Assembly (NCBI RefSeq): GCF_011516735.1
Contig: NZ_WOSX01000002.1
Span: forward strand, 62,001-126,000
Source of the DNA: Acetobacter fallax
Lineage (GTDB): Bacteria > Pseudomonadota > Alphaproteobacteria > Acetobacterales > Acetobacteraceae
DNA: 64,000 nucleotides
Reading direction: 5' to 3'
Of this stretch, positions 41,656 through 51,019 are shown one piece after another. The position numbers and the translations under genes are program-made. Within the stretch, counting starts at the first letter, position 1. Each line of letters starts with the position of its first letter. Below the pieces are notes generated by a model that saw nothing but the letters and a program-made list of their open reading frames with translations, was not told the DNA's origin and did no database searches.

Positions 41656-44643
41656 ATGTCCTCCACACCCGGCACCGCCACGGATTCCCGCGCTCTCATC
41701 CTCTCCTCAGGCCTGTTCGATCCCGACTGGTACCGCGCCCGCCTCCCGGAACACGAACGCAACACCCCCGATCCGCTCACGCATTTCCTGACCGAAGGCA
41801 CAAAACGCTGCCTCGCCCCAGGCCCCCTCTTCGATACAAAACGCTATTTCGAGTGCTACTGGAATCTCGAACCCGGCACGCTCAACGCCCTCCTGCACTA
41901 CCTCGAACACGGCCTCACCCAGGGCCAGCACATCGACGGCATCTGCGACACCAGCCTCCACGGCGGCACCGGCCCGGTCATCCCCACACAACTCCGCCCC
42001 CTGCCCGATAACGCCCCCAAAACCGCCATCACCATCCACGCCACACGCCTGAGCCCCCTCGATCCCATCCTCGACAGACTCACACATTTTCCCGATCGCT
42101 TTACCCTGCTCATCACCACGGACACCTCCGAAAAACGCCACCGGATCGAAGAGCGCCTCACTCGCGCAAACCTCAACGCCGCCCCCGTCCTCGTCCGGGT
42201 CGCAGAGCTGCGCGACGGCTCTTTCGGCCCGATCCTCACCACCTTCAGCACCGCCCTGCGCAGCCATGACCTGATCCTGCACCTGCACACAGACGCCACC
42301 CCCAAAGCCCTCGCCCGCCTCCTGCCCACCGCCCCCGGCGCACTCGCCGGACTTCTCACCCGCTTCACAGATGACCCGAAAACCGGCCTCATCCAGCCCG
42401 CACCGGATCCAAAAACTCCTTACTGGCACTACACCTGGCTCGCGAACCAGCACCTCGCTCACCCTTATCTCTCCCGCCTGAACCTTCCCGCCCCGGCCGG
42501 CTATTTCAGCCACCCGCCCGAGGGCCTGTTCTGGGCCACCACCCACGCCCTCGCCCCCCTGCTCGACATCCCCTGGACACCAGCGGATTTCCCGCCGGAC
42601 GACGCGCCTCCTCCCACCCCGGAAAACGGAACATTCCCTGACGCCTTCATTAGAATCCTCAACCCCGTCATCCGCTCCCAGGGCTGCCATATCGATGAAT
42701 ATGACCCCGATGCCGGCCTGATCCGCGTCGGCTGGTCCTGCATGAATCTCGATCAGTACGAACGCCGCTCACAAAGAGATCTGCTCGCCGCCATTCGCGA
42801 AGCCCGCACCGTTTCATTCGACCTGTTCGACACCCTCCTCACCCGCATCGCACTCACCCCCGACACCATCCATTATGACGTCGCCAGCCGGCTCGCTCAC
42901 CGCTTCCCAACCCTCACGCCTTCTCCGCGAGCGTTCTTCACCCTTCGCAAACAGGCCGAACAGAACGCCAGAGAAACCCGCGCCTGGACCGATGATGTCG
43001 GACTCGACGACATCTACGCCGCCCTCCGCACCCTCACCGGCTGGCCAGCGGAAGCCCTCGCCACAGCCCGAACGCTCGAAGTCGAAATCGACCGGAACGT
43101 CCTCCGCCCCCGCCCCGAAATCATCACCGCCCTGCGCTACGCCCGCGAACGGGGTTGCCGCACCCTGCTCATCAGCGACACCTGTCTCAGCCGCGACGAC
43201 ATCGCCCCCGTCCTCGACCGCACCGGCATCACTCCCCTGCTCGACGAAATCTACCTCTCCTCCGAACGCCTCGCCCGCAAGGATCGCGGCGATATGTGGG
43301 ATCTCATCCGCGCCGCCGAAGATACTGCCACCCTCCTGCATGTCGGCGATAACGAACACGCCGACATCCAGCGCACCACCGACCTCGGAATCAGAAATTT
43401 CCACGTCCTGTCCGGCCTCAACATGCTCCGCCTCAACCCCGTCGGCCCCGCTGTCGCCACCGTCGTCACACCCGCCGCGATCCCCCCGGGCCAGAGCGCC
43501 GAAAAACGCCGCCTCTCCGGCGACATTCTGCTCGGCCCGCTCGTCAGCAACCTCTTCACCTCGCCCTTCGCCAGCACCCCGAACCAGCGCCTGACCACCG
43601 CCCGCACGCTCACAACGCCGGAACAGGCCGGCCACATCCTCTTCGGCCCTCTCCTCCTCGCCTTCATGGCACAGCTCATCACCCACCCCGCCACACAGCG
43701 GATCGAAAAATTCCTTTTCGTGTCAAGGGAAGGTTATTTTCTCTCGCGCCTCTACAAAGACCTCCGCGAAACATACGACCTGCCGATCCCCGACGCCCTG
43801 CACTTCCACTGCTCGCGCCGCGTCGCCATCAGCGCCGCTCAGGTCACCCATTTTGATCCGGATATTCTCGCCATCAGCGGCGATGGCTTTCGCGGCTCCA
43901 TGGCCCGCCTCCTCACCGCCCGCCTGGGCGTTGAAATCGCAGCACACAGCCCGCTTCACGATATCGACGTCGCCCTTCCGGAAGATCGCGATACCGTCCG
44001 CAACCTCACCATTCTCCTGAAAGACGACATCCTCGCCCAGGCCCGCATATCGCGCGAAGCCCTCATCGCCTATGCCCGCGCCTGCGGCCTCACGCCCGGC
44101 ACAGACACAAAAACCCGTCACGGTATCGTCGATGTCGGTTACGGCGCCACCATCCAGCGCCACATGCAAACCACGTTAAACCTGCCCCTCACCGGCTTCT
44201 ACATGGCTGCCGAAACACAGTGCGCCGCCGCCGAACACTCCGGCGGCACCGCCTTCGGCCTCCTCGCATCCGGCCCAGACGCCGAAACCTTCCGACGCCA
44301 GCACGGCCTTTTCGTCGAAGCCGTCCTCACGGCTCCTCACGGACAGACTATCGGCTACGACACCGGCGTCACCCCGCCCCGCCCCGTCTTCGCCAGGGAC
44401 AGTCGTACAACACAGGATTTCACCACACTCGAAACCCTCTTCAGCGGCATCAGCAGCTATTGCCACGACATCATCCGCTCGTATGGCCCGGAAGTCCTGC
44501 ACAGTCTCCAGGCCGTCACCCCCGCCAGCACAGCCCTGCTCACCGCGCTGTCCGAAAACCGCCTCACCCTCGCCCCGGAAATCATGAAAGCCCTCAGCGT
44601 CGAAGACGAATTCTGCGGCCGGGGCCAGATCCGTTTCGCCTGA
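41656..44643 (+). CDS. RgpF-like polysaccharide protein fused to a HAD domain
   Basis: A 995-residue multi-domain protein. Residues about 120-350 match the rhamnan synthesis F (RgpF, PF05045) region: ITIHATRLSPLDPILDRLTH, LLITTDTSEK, HDLILHLHTDATP, with WLANQHLAHPYLSRL. Residues about 390-600 are a HAD domain: SFDLFDTLLTR (motif I), LLISDTCLSRDDI, ARKDRGD and HVGDNEHADIQRT. Residues 620-995 contain FVSREGYFLSRLYKDL and VDVGYGATIQRHM, a C-terminal module that often follows HAD domains in capsule or LPS loci. The N-terminal SGLFDPDWYRARLPEH...DPLTHFLTEG block is seen in glycan-assembly proteins. A role in O-antigen or capsule assembly is inferred. No sugar-nucleotide genes are adjacent. Confidence 0.85.
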   Translation: MSSTPGTATDSRALILSSGLFDPDWYRARLPEHERNTPDPLTHFLTEGTKRCLAPGPLFDTKRYFECYWNLEPGTLNALLHYLEHGLTQGQHIDGICDTSLHGGTGPVIPTQLRPLPDNAPKTAITIHATRLSPLDPILDRLTHFPDRFTLLITTDTSEKRHRIEERLTRANLNAAPVLVRVAELRDGSFGPILTTFSTALRSHDLILHLHTDATPKALARLLPTAPGALAGLLTRFTDDPKTGLIQPAPDPKTPYWHYTWLANQHLAHPYLSRLNLPAPAGYFSHPPEGLFWATTHALAPLLDIPWTPADFPPDDAPPPTPENGTFPDAFIRILNPVIRSQGCHIDEYDPDAGLIRVGWSCMNLDQYERRSQRDLLAAIREARTVSFDLFDTLLTRIALTPDTIHYDVASRLAHRFPTLTPSPRAFFTLRKQAEQNARETRAWTDDVGLDDIYAALRTLTGWPAEALATARTLEVEIDRNVLRPRPEIITALRYARERGCRTLLISDTCLSRDDIAPVLDRTGITPLLDEIYLSSERLARKDRGDMWDLIRAAEDTATLLHVGDNEHADIQRTTDLGIRNFHVLSGLNMLRLNPVGPAVATVVTPAAIPPGQSAEKRRLSGDILLGPLVSNLFTSPFASTPNQRLTTARTLTTPEQAGHILFGPLLLAFMAQLITHPATQRIEKFLFVSREGYFLSRLYKDLRETYDLPIPDALHFHCSRRVAISAAQVTHFDPDILAISGDGFRGSMARLLTARLGVEIAAHSPLHDIDVALPEDRDTVRNLTILLKDDILAQARISREALIAYARACGLTPGTDTKTRHGIVDVGYGATIQRHMQTTLNLPLTGFYMAAETQCAAAEHSGGTAFGLLASGPDAETFRRQHGLFVEAVLTAPHGQTIGYDTGVTPPRPVFARDSRTTQDFTTLETLFSGISSYCHDIIRSYGPEVLHSLQAVTPASTALLTALSENRLTLAPEIMKALSVEDEFCGRGQIRFA

Positions 44644-44705
44644 TCTTCAAAGGCCGCCCCCGGCAGAACTTACCAGGGCTGATGATCATCACACAGGCCG
44701 GTCCG

Positions 44706-45473
44706 TCACTCCCCCTCCGTGCGCGGCGCCCGCAACTCCACAACAAAGTCATAGAGATCTGCCCGCCACGACGAAAACGTCACCTCAAGCGCCCGTCCGT
44801 CAGCCAGAAAAGAGCGCCGCTCAATCTGCAGAATTGCCGCCGGCCGCGTCAGTCCAAGCAACGGCGCATCCTGCACACTGACAAGACCAGCCCGAATGCG
44901 CTGTAAAGCCCGCACCGGCAACAAATCGCGATCCTTCAGCGCCGCATAAAGCGACTCCCCCACCAGGTCCGGTGACGGAAGATCATGACGGGACACCACG
45001 GCCGTCTCGATCGCAATCGGCTCACCATCCGCGGTCCGGATGCGTCTGAGCCGAACCACCGGCGCCGACGGCGCGATGCCAAGCGCCATCGCCTCATCCG
45101 GCGTCGCGCTGCCCGTGCCCTTATCCAGCCAGATCGAGCCCGGCTCATACCCCCTGGCCCGCATATCTTCAGAAAAACCAAGCAGAAGAGACAAAGGCTG
45201 CTCAATCCGCCCGGCCACAAAAGTCCCCGCCCCCACCCGCTGCGTGAGCGCACCGGTCGCGACAAGAGACGCCAGAGCCTTGCGCACCGTCACGCGGGAG
45301 ACACCCGTCAGCGTCGCCAGATCACGCTCAGCCGGAATCGGATCGCCCCGCCTCAGCGTGCCACCCTCAATCAGAAAGCGCAGGCTTTCTTCCATTTGCA
45401 GATAAAGAGGTTTGCGATTCGCCGGATCCGGCGCCAGCGCCGCGAACAGACCATCAGAAATGCGGGAAGACAT
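44706..45473 (-). CDS. GntR-family regulator with UTRA domain (HutC subfamily)
   Basis: The 255-residue repressor has an N-terminal winged helix (PLYLQMEESLRFLIEGGTLR, GDPIPAERDLATLTGVSRVT, VRKALASLVATGAL) and a UTRA effector domain from about 95 (SEDMRARGYEPGSIWLDKGT; LRRIRTADGEPIAIETAVVS; LQIERRSFLADGRALEVTFS). NagR/YvoA-type members sense amino-sugar phosphates. It is the last gene of an operon with an SSS symporter and MurQ, starting six bases after the murQ stop, so MurNAc or GlcNAc phosphates are probable effectors (inference). It converges on the RgpF/HAD gene. Confidence 0.9.
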   Translation of the reverse strand: MSSRISDGLFAALAPDPANRKPLYLQMEESLRFLIEGGTLRRGDPIPAERDLATLTGVSRVTVRKALASLVATGALTQRVGAGTFVAGRIEQPLSLLLGFSEDMRARGYEPGSIWLDKGTGSATPDEAMALGIAPSAPVVRLRRIRTADGEPIAIETAVVSRHDLPSPDLVGESLYAALKDRDLLPVRALQRIRAGLVSVQDAPLLGLTRPAAILQIERRSFLADGRALEVTFSSWRADLYDFVVELRAPRTEGE

Positions 45474-45479
45474 CGCCTC

Positions 45480-46397
45480 TCAGCCAGCCCCGCCAGAAGC
45501 GGTAAAGACGGCACGAAGATCCCCGCCATGCACCTCAAGCAGCCTGTCCGCTTCGTCCACCGTCAGCCCCTCCCGAACGAGAACCGCCCGCTTCACATTC
45601 CCCTTCGTCGCTGCCAGCGCCTCACGCGCCTCATCAGCCGAACACCCCGTCAGAGTCCGCACCATCCGTTCCGCGCGATGCTCCAGCTTGGCGTTCACAA
45701 CGCGCATATCGACCATCTGACCACGCCACACATGCCCGAGCCGGATCATCAGTGTCGTCGACAGCAGATTCAGCGCAGCCTTCTGCGCCGTGCCCGCCTT
45801 CAGCCGCGTCGACCCGGAAATGACTTCCGGCCCCGTCACAATCCGCACAGCCAGTTCCGCCTCACGCAACAGACGCCCCTCGCTGTTGCAGCTGACACCG
45901 ATCGTCAGCGCCCCGCTGGCCCGCACGGCGGCAACAGCAGCGCAGGTATAAGGCGTCGCCCCGCTGGCGGCGATTCCAATCACCACATCCTCCGGCCCCG
46001 GATTATGCGCCAGAATATCCTCCCGCGCCGTATCCTCGCGATCCTCGGCCCCTTCCGCCGCCTGAAAAATAGCCGCCGGACCACCGGCAAGCAGCAGAAC
46101 AAGCCGCTCGGGCGGCCAGCCAAAAGTCGGCGTCAGTTCAACACCATCCTGCAACCCGATCCGCCCGGACGTCCCGGCCCCCACATAAAACAGCCGCCCC
46201 CCCGCCAGCAGCCGCGGACGCGCGGCGGTCACAACCCGGTCAAGCTGAGGCACCGCCGCCCGCACAATCGCCGTGGCGCTCATCTGCGATTCCGCAAGCG
46301 CATCCAGGATCGAGTCCGTCGGCCAGAGATCAATATCGGCGTAACGCGGATCCTGAAATTCTGTGCCCGTCATAAGGGGCTGAGAGATGTCGGTCAT
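45480..46397 (-). CDS. murQ: N-acetylmuramic acid 6-phosphate etherase
   Basis: MurQ cleaves the lactyl ether of MurNAc-6-phosphate to give GlcNAc-6-phosphate and D-lactate in cell-wall recycling. The 305-residue protein has the SIS fold: RYADIDLWPTDSILDALAES, LFYVGAGTSGRIGLQDGVEL (catalytic Glu) TPTFG, GIAASGATPYTCAAV and the substrate loop GPEVISGSTRLKAGTAQK. The ATG at 46397 matches the usual N-terminus; in-frame starts up to 46418 are possible and none has a good ribosome-binding site. It sits between the symporter and the GntR gene; a MurNAc/anhydroMurNAc kinase is needed but is not in the window. Confidence 0.95.
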   Translation of the reverse strand: MTDISQPLMTGTEFQDPRYADIDLWPTDSILDALAESQMSATAIVRAAVPQLDRVVTAARPRLLAGGRLFYVGAGTSGRIGLQDGVELTPTFGWPPERLVLLLAGGPAAIFQAAEGAEDREDTAREDILAHNPGPEDVVIGIAASGATPYTCAAVAAVRASGALTIGVSCNSEGRLLREAELAVRIVTGPEVISGSTRLKAGTAQKAALNLLSTTLMIRLGHVWRGQMVDMRVVNAKLEHRAERMVRTLTGCSADEAREALAATKGNVKRAVLVREGLTVDEADRLLEVHGGDLRAVFTASGGAG

Positions 46398-46431
46398 AGA
46401 ATCACGTGTCATTTCCATGAAAAGAAGTAAA

Positions 46432-47949
46432 TCAGAGAACGGTGCCCGCACGAGCGCGCGCTTTCCGTTGAAAACCGCGGACGCGCATGGATACCCGGGC
46501 CGGCAACAGCATCATGACGACCCCCAGAGGAACAAGCCACGGAAAGGCGATGTGCCACCCGAAGACCTGAAGCGCAATCATGAACACCCCCATGCCCGCA
46601 AGAGAGATAACAAACCCGGTCAGCGCATCCCTGCTATCCGCCTCCGGCCAGATCATGCCCGCCAGAAATGTGCCCAGCACCGGCCCCCATGACCACCCGG
46701 TGATCGTCAGCCCGAGAATGATCGCCGCCTGCGCCCCCGCGCCCGACACCATCGCCGTGCCAACAAGCGCCAGCGCCCAGAACAACGTGACAAGACGCGG
46801 AACCAGCAGCGGACCCGGCCGAAGCCCGATCCGCCTGAGACCCGCACTCAGCATCGCCGCCGGACCAGACCCGAAATCCGTAAGCGTCGCCCCGGCCATC
46901 GCACTGAGCGTGGACGACAGAGATCCCATCGTCGCACTCAGCACCCCCGCGACAAGCAACCCGCTCAGCCCCTCAGGCAACCCGGAAACAATAAAGCGCG
47001 GAAAAATCTCATCAGACGAGCGCACCCCCGCCGCCGCCAGCGACGCATTCCCCGACAGCGCCCGCAGCTCGACACCCGTCAGCGAAAGCAGCGTAAAAAG
47101 CAGCCCGACCAGAAAAGCGCTGCCAATCAGCGCAAGACGCGCATCACGCAGAGTGCGGGCGGCAAGAAGCCGCTGAACCATAAGCTGATCAGTCCCATGT
47201 GACGCCACCGCCATAATACCACCCCCCAGCAGAGCAGCCAGCGGCGTAAACGGATCAGACAGCGCATTCGCCAGCGTCAGCGTGTGAAAAGGCCTCAGCC
47301 ACCCCTCATCCATGACATCGTGCCAGTTCGCCCCGGTCATCTGAGTGGCCAGAAGCACCGCACAGACCGCCGCACCGGACAGATAAATGACAAACTGGAT
47401 CGTGTCCGACCACACCACCGCGCGCAGCCCCCCCAGAAGCGTATAAAGGAGCGTAAACGCCATGATGATGACGAGAACGGGAAACCGCCCGACAGGCAGA
47501 CCGGTCTGCCCAAGCAGCCACATCACAGGCAGAAGCCCCGCCAGCAGACGGACCCCCTCCGCCATAAGCCGGGTCAGAAGAAAAGAAAACGACGCAGCCC
47601 GCTGCAAACGCTTCCCAAACCGTTGCCCCAGATACTGATAAGCACTCGTCATGGCGCCACTGGCGTAAAGCGGCAAAAACCACACAGCGACAATGATCCG
47701 CCCGATGAGATACCCGCCCGCGAGCCCGGTAAAAACCATACCCCCGGTATAGCCGACCCCCGGCACACTGATAAAAGTGAGCGTGGACGTCTCAGTCGCG
47801 ACAAGAGACAGACAGATCGCCCACCACGGAAGATCATGATGCGCCGAAAGAAAACCACCCGCCGACTGACCTTTTCCGGAAAGTCGCAGAACAGCCCACG
47901 GAATGACCGCAAAATAAATCAGAATCACCAGAAGGTCAGCAACGCGCAT
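46432..47949 (-). CDS. Sodium:solute symporter (SSS family)
   Basis: The 505-residue inner-membrane protein has about 13 membrane segments and SSS motifs: FLSAHHDLPWWAICLSLVAT ETSTLTF (Na+ site region), GGYLIGRIIVAVWFLP, LYTLLGGLRAVVWSDTIQF (SSS signature) and SGLLVAGVLSATMGSLSSTL. The ATG at 47949 is selected by AAGGAG nine bases upstream. It is first in an operon with murQ and a GntR/UTRA gene, so its cargo is probably MurNAc, anhydroMurNAc or a related amino sugar (inference). It is divergent from the TonB receptor at 48563. Confidence 0.92.
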   Translation of the reverse strand: MRVADLLVILIYFAVIPWAVLRLSGKGQSAGGFLSAHHDLPWWAICLSLVATETSTLTFISVPGVGYTGGMVFTGLAGGYLIGRIIVAVWFLPLYASGAMTSAYQYLGQRFGKRLQRAASFSFLLTRLMAEGVRLLAGLLPVMWLLGQTGLPVGRFPVLVIIMAFTLLYTLLGGLRAVVWSDTIQFVIYLSGAAVCAVLLATQMTGANWHDVMDEGWLRPFHTLTLANALSDPFTPLAALLGGGIMAVASHGTDQLMVQRLLAARTLRDARLALIGSAFLVGLLFTLLSLTGVELRALSGNASLAAAGVRSSDEIFPRFIVSGLPEGLSGLLVAGVLSATMGSLSSTLSAMAGATLTDFGSGPAAMLSAGLRRIGLRPGPLLVPRLVTLFWALALVGTAMVSGAGAQAAIILGLTITGWSWGPVLGTFLAGMIWPEADSRDALTGFVISLAGMGVFMIALQVFGWHIAFPWLVPLGVVMMLLPARVSMRVRGFQRKARARAGTVL

Positions 47950-48220
47950 CGGCTTTCTCTCCTTCCGACCAATCCTGGCACTTAGATAATACCGAAACAA
48001 TACCTTACCGCATATTTATCAGACTCACACCCCGAAACAGGCGACAGCATTACCTGCTCTCCACGAACACCCCACTCCGCCTGTCAACAACACCTTCCAC
48101 CGATAACCCGCCTGACAAACCTCAGCTCATTCTTCCAGCATCCCGACATATTTCAAAACCCGCACGACACGCATTCATTCCCAGGGATTCCGAAAAGACC
48201 ACCACCGCAATCACCACGAC

Positions 48221-48242
48221 CTCGATTCGATACCGAATCGAG
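48221..48242. promoter_or_regulatory. Palindromic operator candidate 1 (ATTCGATACCGAAT core)
   Basis: CTCGATTCG (48221-48229) and its exact complement CGAATCGAG (48234-48242) flank ATAC. The core ATTCGATACCGAA matches the palindrome at 48480-48492 (ATTCGATATCGAA) at all but one base, so the same regulator may bind both. Confidence 0.5.
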
Positions 48243-48480
48243 AACCACACGACCACCACCCTGAAACAACACTGACCCGGCATGAATTAAAACATCCACA
48301 ACAATACCAATCACCGCCGAAATTGCCCGGGACATAGCAGCAGCAGCCTCATTCTCCAGTCACAGCAGAGATTTATCCGCCTCCTCCCTAAACAATATTT
48401 TTCTCTTATTTCCAGACCATCTCATCTCTGACTGCTGTTCTCTTCGAAACAACACTCTTATTTTCCCGCCCCGATATAAA

Positions 48481-48492
48481 TTCGATATCGAA
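48481..48492. promoter_or_regulatory. Palindromic operator candidate 2 (TTCGATATCGAA)
   Basis: A perfect 12-bp palindrome five bases upstream of the predicted -35 box of the TonB receptor at 48563. It shares its core with the palindrome at 48221-48242. The placement fits an operator for activation or repression. Confidence 0.6.
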
Positions 48493-48497
48493 ATATC

Positions 48498-48526
48498 TTG
48501 CAGAATGGATTTACTATGGATTTAAT
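48498..48526 (+). promoter_or_regulatory. Predicted sigma-70 promoter of TonB receptor 4
   Basis: TTGCAG (48498-48503) and TTTAAT (48521-48526) are separated by exactly 17 bases and lie 37 bases upstream of the receptor start. Confidence 0.6.
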
Positions 48527-48562
48527 AAGGTATTCCCAAACATGTGACAGAGGAGCCTGGAT

Positions 48563-51007
48563 GTGCGACTAAAAGAAATTCTGTTGTGCACAGCTTGCGC
48601 AACAATCGGCACAGCAGCACTCGGTGCCAGCCCTCCCCGTCCCGCGCCCGTCACCACAGCAGCCTCCACGCCGGAGGTCCACGCCGGAAAGACAGCGCAG
48701 AAAACTCAGGCCATACAGACATCAGCCACACACCAGTCGGCGCCGCAGACCACGAGCGCGCAGGGAACACCGGAATCCATCGTCATCAGCGCCCGAAAAG
48801 CATCCCCGGATGGCGCGATGGGCCATTCAACCGGCGCCGGAATGATGCCGGCACAAACGATCGCCAAAGCACGATCCGCCTTCACCCGTGACTTCATCGC
48901 GCGGCAGTCCCCGACAACAAACACAGCCTCCATGATCTCAAGCATGCCCGGCGTGGCCGTTGGCAAAAATGATCCGCTGGGACTTGATGATCAGCGCATC
49001 AATCTGACAGTCCGCGGACTGGGTCAAACCGAGATCGGCTATGTCATGGACGGAATTCCGGCCGCCGATCCGTCCAATTACAAACTCTACACCACCCAGA
49101 ATGTCGACAATGAAAATCTGGAACGTGTTGACCTCACCCAGGGATCTGCCAGCCCGACATCGCCGCTTTATAACGCGGTTGGCGGTGAACTCAGTCAGAC
49201 ACTGCGCAACCCGCTTGATCATGCTGCGGGAATGCTGAATCTGAGCGGCGGCTCATATAGTCTGGATCGCGAGTTCGCCCGCTTCGACACCGGAGAACTC
49301 GGACATAGCGGCATTCGCTCCTATGCGTCCTTTTCGCATACCCATGCCAATGACTGGCGCGGCCCGACCTACACCACCCGTTACCACATGGACAATAAAA
49401 CCCTGAAAGAATGGGGCAACAACAGCGTGGAACTTCTGGTGTCATACAACAGTATGACCAGTTTCTATCCACGATTCCCCACCTTATCTCAGTGGGATCA
49501 GTACGGAACAAAATTCAACTGGGACAAACATTATACCCCGGGAAGCGCGAACTATTACAAGTTCCAGCAGAACGTCCGCAATGCCATTACCATCGGCGCA
49601 CCGATGCATTTCGACCTCTCACACGGCCTGACATTTCACGTCACGCCTTACTATATGCGTTCAACCGGCTATGGCGATGTCGGATCCTCACTCAGCAATA
49701 CCGGCAGTTATCTCGGCAACATTCCCGCCGGAAATCTCAATGTCTCCCCCTCCTATAACGGCACATTCCCGGTCTCGATCGATGATGTGTTCAAGGAAAA
49801 TAACGCAGGCATCAATGCCTACATGACATGGAAGTCAGGCCATAACACCCTGTCCTTCGGCTACTGGTATGCTTATTACGCCCAGCCGGAAGAAACATCC
49901 TATGCCGCGGCAGATGCGAACGGGAACATTGCCTCCATGTCCGGCGCATACCCCGTCAAAACAACCGCCGGCAATATTCTGCGCAGCTACAATATCAATT
50001 TCATGCAGCAAACCAATTCAGCGTTTATCACCGATGAATACAAAGCCCTGAACGATCGGCTGGTGCTGACCGCCGCCTTCCGCGAAGTGATGGTGTCAAG
50101 AAAGCTGACCCAGCTGATGCCAGGCCTGCAAAATTATATCAACGGCAACAGTGATGCCGTGCCATTGCCGCAGGTAACGGCCAGCTATCGCATCACACCG
50201 GACGATCAGATCTTCATCAACGGAACTACCGGCTTCGCAGAACCGGCCGGCTGGCCGACCTATGCTGATTTCATCAGTGTCGCCACAGGAAAGCAGAGCC
50301 GGGGCCATGCCTCAAACCTGCGTCCGGAATATTCAATCTCCGAAGAAATCGGCTACCGGCACACCGGCCTTGCAAACGTGAATATTTCCCTTTTCAACTA
50401 CAATTTTACAAACAGGCAGGTCTCCACAACAGCAGTCGTGGGCGGCGCCATGGTCAGTTCTTCCATCAACGGCGGCGGCCAGACATCCCGCGGCGCGACA
50501 ATCGAAGTCGGCCTGCGCCCCTGGCACCATTTCAGCCCCTATGTATCAGGACAGTATCTCCACGCAACCATCGACAACAATCTCCGCGCCTCCAACGGAG
50601 ACTATCTGCCAACTGCCGGAAAAATGGCAGTGAACACACCTGAATTCACGGCATCCGTCGGACTTTTATACGATAACGGAACGATCTTCGGAAACCTTCT
50701 CTTCAATTATGTCAGCAGCCAGTATTCAACCTTCATGAACGATCAGAAATATCCGGCCTACCAGACACTCAATATCGGGCTGGGATACCGTTTCCATTCC
50801 TGGTCATATTTTCAACATCCGCAAATCCAGCTGAACCTGGTCAACCTGGGCCTGGGAAACTCAGGCTATCTGTCGTCAACATACTCCGTTTCGACAAATG
50901 CGAAGGCTGTCCGTGGCATTTATGGAACAGAGGTTGCCGGCACAGCACCAACCTACAACGTGGGCGGCGGCTTTGCCGGCGTCGTGTCCGTCTCAACCGG
51001 CTTCTGA
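48563..51007 (+). CDS. TonB-dependent outer-membrane receptor (family member 4)
   Basis: The 814-residue receptor starts at a GTG (48563) with AGGAG eight bases upstream. A signal peptide covers about residues 1-22 (LKEILLCTACATIGTAALGA). A Pro/Thr/Gln-rich linker leads to a TonB-box-like ESIVISA at 71-77, a GAGMM variant of the GGGLM motif at 91-95, plug signature RDFIARQSPTTN at 109-120 and a barrel ending in Phe. It is divergent from the SSS/murQ/GntR operon, which suggests uptake of cell-wall amino-sugar compounds (inference only). A palindromic operator and a good promoter lie upstream. Repeat copy G follows the gene. Confidence 0.93.
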   Translation: MRLKEILLCTACATIGTAALGASPPRPAPVTTAASTPEVHAGKTAQKTQAIQTSATHQSAPQTTSAQGTPESIVISARKASPDGAMGHSTGAGMMPAQTIAKARSAFTRDFIARQSPTTNTASMISSMPGVAVGKNDPLGLDDQRINLTVRGLGQTEIGYVMDGIPAADPSNYKLYTTQNVDNENLERVDLTQGSASPTSPLYNAVGGELSQTLRNPLDHAAGMLNLSGGSYSLDREFARFDTGELGHSGIRSYASFSHTHANDWRGPTYTTRYHMDNKTLKEWGNNSVELLVSYNSMTSFYPRFPTLSQWDQYGTKFNWDKHYTPGSANYYKFQQNVRNAITIGAPMHFDLSHGLTFHVTPYYMRSTGYGDVGSSLSNTGSYLGNIPAGNLNVSPSYNGTFPVSIDDVFKENNAGINAYMTWKSGHNTLSFGYWYAYYAQPEETSYAAADANGNIASMSGAYPVKTTAGNILRSYNINFMQQTNSAFITDEYKALNDRLVLTAAFREVMVSRKLTQLMPGLQNYINGNSDAVPLPQVTASYRITPDDQIFINGTTGFAEPAGWPTYADFISVATGKQSRGHASNLRPEYSISEEIGYRHTGLANVNISLFNYNFTNRQVSTTAVVGGAMVSSSINGGGQTSRGATIEVGLRPWHHFSPYVSGQYLHATIDNNLRASNGDYLPTAGKMAVNTPEFTASVGLLYDNGTIFGNLLFNYVSSQYSTFMNDQKYPAYQTLNIGLGYRFHSWSYFQHPQIQLNLVNLGLGNSGYLSSTYSVSTNAKAVRGIYGTEVAGTAPTYNVGGGFAGVVSVSTGF

Positions 51008-51019
51008 ACGCCAGAGGAT

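Larger units (their letters stand above)
47950..48562. other. Divergent intergenic region, SSS symporter / TonB receptor 4
   Basis: About 610 bases with two related palindromes and a good promoter (listed separately). No coding sequence is credible; a minus-strand frame at 48153-48335 crosses a palindrome and has no domain. Confidence 0.55.

Noticed and set aside
41707-43686. Two long minus-strand frames inside the RgpF/HAD gene
   Set aside because: Gly/Glu/Val-rich shadows without ribosome-binding sites or domains.
44985-46430. A 481-codon plus-strand open frame opposite gntR and murQ
   Set aside because: Arg/His/Pro-rich shadow; MurQ and GntR motifs on the minus strand are unambiguous.
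48153-48335. Minus-strand frame of 60 codons between the symporter and receptor 4
   Set aside because: It crosses the 48221 palindrome, has no ribosome-binding site and no domain.
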